From assembly GCA_026119935.1 (NCBI GenBank), contig JALRMH010000020.1, positions 434,001 through 498,000 of the forward strand: a stretch of DNA of 64,000 bases. Reading direction: 5' to 3'. Each line of letters begins with the position of its first letter. Position 1 is the first letter of the stretch. The position numbers were made by a program, and so were the translations under genes. The notes under the pieces were generated by a model. The model worked only from the letters and a program-made list of their open reading frames with translations. It was not told the origin of the DNA and made no database searches. This document shows, in pieces, positions 59,830-64,000 of this stretch. The stretch is from Endothia cerciana (Eukaryota > Ascomycota > Sordariomycetes > Diaporthales > Cryphonectriaceae).

Positions 59830-61924
59830 GGGGACGGCGAGATGCTGGCGTCAGGGTATTGTCGGGGGAGGGGGTGGGGGGGGGGGGGCGGAGGTTGAGC
59901 GTGGCGCTTATGAGAGCTCGCTGTTGATCATCTCGAGGTGTGACGAGCTCCAATCACTATTAGTGAAGCCTCTCACTCTCTCAAGACCCGGCGGATAGCC
60001 GACGTCTTGCCTGGTGATCTTCCTTCGGTGGCGTGCGCGGCGTGGGGGGATTGGGCGCCTTGGGTCAGGGGTAAAACATCCGACGCTGGGGCATAGAACA
60101 AAGCTCGGTGAGGTGCCGTCGCGGCGTGTCTGACTCCGTCTCTTCGGCAAGGTGATGATCAAAGACGCTGAGGAAGTAGAGGCACCAACGCAGAGAGGTG
60201 CGGGATACGTATGGTGGTCCGACTGTGCTCAACAGAGAACGAGCTGGTTATCAATGAGATGGGGTAGGGCTGGAGAATCCGGAATAGAGCCTCTGAAGAT
60301 CAAGGGTCCACCATCGAAGCATGCCAAGCTGGCAGACCCGTGGACGCGGTCACCGTAGCAGTGCATTGGCCGAGTGCTCGGAAGAGCAGCCATTTCCAGG
60401 GGGCACGCTGCAGAGACGCGGCATGGGCCAGGGGCTGTCTAAATCCGGGGGATTTACTGTGCATCTATCTAAGGGGGCGAGCCTATGGCAGTTTTGGAAG
60501 AGCACTTGAAACATGTGAACCCACAGACACATGTGGGCACCAGCGTTTGGCCATTTCTCGATCCTGCGCAGGAGACTGCCTGGCTGGACCACGCCAATTT
60601 GTGGGAGAACCAAGGAAGAGCTCTCGGTATGACTGCTGCCAGAAGCGATAGAGCCCTCGGAAAATGTCATGGGGGTGTATGGATACTGTAATTCCAGCCC
60701 TATCGGACCTGCAAACATGTGACCATGTCGTCCGGAGCTTGTTCCGGACAGGGTCTCCCTGAAACCTTGCGGAGACAGAGAGAAGCCAATGCCGATCTCA
60801 TATCGACAGAAGAATCATCACTTAAGAGCATGCTCGGGTGAGATCTTTCGAGCAGCTCCGAGGACTATCTTGGAACGTTCTTTTCGATGCAGCTGTCCGA
60901 CGATATCCAGGCCACGGCGGGACCCGGTGCTAAGAGTCGATCTCCAGACTCTTCTTACGTAGAACGAGCATCTGTCCTCAACCAGCTGAGTAGATCCCGG
61001 TGCTTTAAACGAGCCCGGTCAGCCCCCGCTGGCAGGGCTAACAGCCTTGGGATCTGAGGGCAATCGAGCGGTGATCATTCATGCCATTGCGTAAATGGCC
61101 CCCACTGCCTGCCACCGCATTGCCAGCATTGTCCCGGGTGATCACGCCAGCTTGACTCTCGACAGGAGTTTCGCTCCCAGCACAAGGACCGTGCTCTCAT
61201 CAGGCCCCGAGGCGAGGCTGCCCATGCCACCTGCGATCGAAGCCCGCCCCCACCAGGAGAGGAGCGTATCGGCCAAATTCCACGCAGCGGCACGGCGCCG
61301 GTGCCTGACCCGACGTAGCGCTTCGAGTCAATCATGATCCCCATCCTGGATGCCGTTTGGGGACGATGCAACCATCCGCTTGTTTTTGCTAATGCTACAT
61401 AACAGGGATTATATATGGCGTCTAGACAATGCCATTTCAAATAATACAGTCACTGCCTCCGCCGGTATACGAGAAGTCTGATAAGCTCCCCGAAGGGTAA
61501 GTAATTGACCCCGAGTGTGTGATTCAGTGATACCGGCAACGTTGAACTTCGCAGTTGCTCTCCGCAACCTGTAGGGAGATGACTTCTAGCATCTCTGCCA
61601 TATTGATTCATCCAAGGGCTCGGGTTCCCATTGGAAAGATCATCAAAGCACAATGGGACTCTTCGCGTGACAAGTCGAGTGTGAAAGGGCATTGTAAGCT
61701 AGCATCAATTGGATCGCGGGTCAAACCAAAATTGGGCAGAAAGTTTCTCGCATATAATTTCGAAGCAGAATCCATGGTCTGAGTATTGATGACCTTCTTA
61801 GGCCTGAAGCGTTTCAACACCTGCCCTGGCTTCTGCCTCTGCTGTACTTCAACAGCCGTTGCTCACTTCCGCCATGTTGAGCTATTTGTCTGTCCACCCA
61901 GATGCACGCATGAGGATAGACACT
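59830..61924. other. Intergenic
   Basis: About 2.1 kb between the GH125 start and the 3' end of the permease gene. A G-rich homopolymer lies just upstream of the GH125 start (about 59868-59889). Short frames show no motif. Confidence 0.5.
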
Positions 61925-64000
61925 TCAATATACGTAGATGAAGTCCTCGTTATTGAGATCCGTCACATCGTGCAACGCGTTGTCCTCTTCCAGGGATCGC
62001 AGCTGTGGTGCCCGTGCATCTTCCAACTCGACGGCCTTACCCTCCTCGATTTTCTCCTTCTTGATCATGGACTCGTCGAGAATGGCGGCGTTCTTACCGA
62101 GCTCCTCGCGGCGTCTGGCATGTCGCTTGTTCAGGAACATCAGGTACAGTGGTATGAGTCTGCGAGAAATGAGTAAACCCCAGAGTCATATACACGAATG
62201 GACTGATGTGATATTTTACTCACCCAGATATGACCCCAACGACAACAAACATACAGAGGTCGGCAATCAGCCCTTCGCGGTACAAAGGGGCTTGATCGGT
62301 GGAGTAGAGCCTGCTCAGTGTCAGAGAATCTGCTTGCAACCATAAAAAAAATAAAAAATAAAAAAGAAAAAGATCTCGGGCAGAGATGCACGGGCACAGG
62401 AAGGAACCTCCTGGATGGCAGACACAGAGAGCACGTGGCACTTACAGTGGACCGATGACATTGCCAACACACATTCCGATGAAAACCACCGCAGAGGTAC
62501 ACTTCTTCTTCGTGTCGCCCGCCGTGTTGGACGACTGCCAGTTATAGATCATCGGAGTGATGGAGGAAAGACAAGAAACCTGGACCTTGAAGTTAGTCCT
62601 GTAACGATAGCCTGGGCGTCCCGATTATAATAGAAGATGGCGACTGACGAGATAGTAACCAAATAAAAGCACCCCCTTCTGTCCCCTCGGTACGGTAAGC
62701 ACCAAGACGGCCCCGATCGTAGGCAGGATGCTGTTCGCAGCAATGACCAGCCCTTTGCACTGGTATCTCTTAGCGAGCCAGGCTGTTCCGATAATTGAAA
62801 TGATCTCTGCGGCCCAAGGGTCAGTTGATCCCTCATGGTACCAGCCAATGGATAGAGACTCGTACGTATAGCCCCGAATGGGATGTTGAACAGAATCGCG
62901 GTGAAGCTATCGTAGCCAAAGGACTTCACGATGAGAGAGCCGAACGTCGTAATGCCACCGCTGGCGATGCTGATGGCGCGCGACAATTAGGACAGGACTC
63001 CATGACCGAGCCGGCACCAGGAGTACGCCGCGCCTTTCACTTACGAAATGGATGTGACGGCTATGAACCACAGATATGTCTTGATATCTGTCGCGGTCTC
63101 CCAGACGTGATCCCAGCGCCATTCCCTCGAGGTGATCCCCATCTGATTGGCCCTCAACCGCTCGGTGGCGATCACTTTCTCGCGGTCCGACAAGAATTTG
63201 GCTTCCATGGGCGAGTCGGGGATCAGCCAGAAGACGAAGACCGAGTAGGCAACGGTGAGAAGGCCACAGAAGAGGAAAATCTAATTCAGCATTAGCCAGA
63301 TCTCTGGTCCACCGGCACAGAACAGCTGGAGTACCCGCAGTGATCATACGACTCGGAATACTCTATGTTGAGCAGCAGAGACGCGGAGGATGGTGATAGG
63401 ACAATCCACGTACAATCTGATATTTGAATAGATTAGCGCTATCGATGTGGCCAAGCCCGTAGGTGAACAGGCTCCCGATCATAAGGGTCACGCCGTTCAT
63501 AGAGCTCCAGTAACTGGTCCTCATCGTCTGCTCTGAGCGCCGCCACCACGTCTGCGTAAATGCGACACAGCACGGGGCAATCATGGCCTCGAAGCACCCG
63601 AGGACGAACCGCATGCCCAGGAGGGAGCGGAAGTCTGTACAGGCGGTCATGATGGCAAGGGAGGAGCCCCATAGCAAGATCGCGGATGAGATCACCTTGC
63701 CGTTGGGGAGCTTCACGAGCAGGAAGGCTGTGGCGGGCTGCATCACCAGCTGCGCGAGGTATAGGACCGAGCCGAGCCACGAGTATTGATCGCCCACGAG
63801 ATGCGCACCGGAGACTATATCGAAGACGGAGGTGTAGCTGTTGCAGCCTCATGGTCAGCCACCCTACATCCCACACATTCCTAAAGGGGAGAAGACGGGG
63901 TGGGAGGCGTGCCTCAGGGTGGACTTGTCAAGTTGCTGGAAGAAGTATGCCCCAAGTAACAGTGGTAGAAGCCGGAGATCAATGCGGCGGAGCACTGCCT
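61925..64000 (-). CDS. Allantoate-permease-type MFS transporter (Dal5 family), 5' end outside window
   Basis: Eight exons are visible: 63913-64000 (partial), 63414-63837, 63045-63280, 62866-62969, 62649-62806, 62446-62579, 62224-62310 and 61925-62159. The visible protein starts LRRIDLRLLPLLLGAYFFQQLDKSTLS, quoted to its first helix, then QYSWLGSVLYLAQLVM, GMRFVLGCFEAMIAP, FLFCGLLTVAYSVFVFWLIP, GGITTFGSLIVKSFGY, ITPMIYNWQSSNTAGDTKKK and NVIGPLLYSTDQAP, all hallmarks of the anion:cation symporter (Dal5/TNA1) branch. These carriers take up small carboxylates such as allantoate, nicotinate or pantothenate with protons at the plasma membrane; the substrate here is open. The tail is acidic and Lys-rich. 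Intron 1 (63838-63912) begins with GC, not GT, and the last exon ends FIYVY. Confidence 0.92.

Overview
The window is nuclear DNA of a filamentous ascomycete (Pezizomycotina, most likely Sordariomycetes). Almost every gene is split by short introns, mostly 50-120 bp, with GTRNGT donors, CTRAC-like branch sites and YAG acceptors. The gene content is typical of such fungi: a mitochondrial phosphate carrier, an uS7 mitoribosomal protein, PAB1 with a filamentous-fungal insert in RRM4, a HUL5-type HECT ligase, a P450, nitronate monooxygenase, secreted proteins and a Dal5-type permease. There are no bacterial operons. I rebuilt gene models by eye from reading frames, splice signals and family motifs, so exon coordinates are exact proposals but have not been tested against transcripts.

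Layout. 1-8.7 kb: a secreted Cys-rich protein (5' end missing), an FAD monooxygenase, the phosphate carrier, a Ser/Thr-rich single-pass membrane protein and a secreted pectate-lyase-like protein. 9.5-24.8 kb: seven minus-strand loci, namely a decayed acyl-protein-thioesterase-like gene, a DUF2461 protein with a charged tail, a GH92 alpha-mannosidase with an 11-nt microexon, a membrane protein whose frame breaks twice, a small coding remnant, a UspA-domain protein and uS7m. 24.8-37 kb: a gene-poor accessory stretch rich in homopolymers and simple repeats. It holds one small intact double-stranded-RNA-binding-domain gene and three relics: a SNF2-family helicase, the zinc-finger end of an ankyrin protein, and a possible P-loop fragment. 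37-47 kb: nitronate monooxygenase, an F-box/WD-like protein, a P450 and a conserved two-membrane-segment protein of unknown function. 48.5-64 kb: PAB1, the HECT ligase, a small secreted protein, a GH125 alpha-1,6-mannosidase and the allantoate-type permease (5' end missing).

Functional themes. Most genes are unrelated housekeeping or environmental functions, not a pathway. Two mannose-trimming families (GH92 and GH125), both with an N-terminal membrane anchor, lie in the same window. Post-transcriptional and protein-quality functions (PAB1, HUL5, the dsRBD protein, uS7m) are spread through it. I see no convincing new multi-gene system. The items most worth a second look are the thioesterase-like gene, which has lost both its nucleophile and a conserved Trp codon, the stand-alone dsRBD protein, the relic cluster at 33.4-36.7 kb, and unusual splicing (an 11-nt exon and a GC-AG intron).
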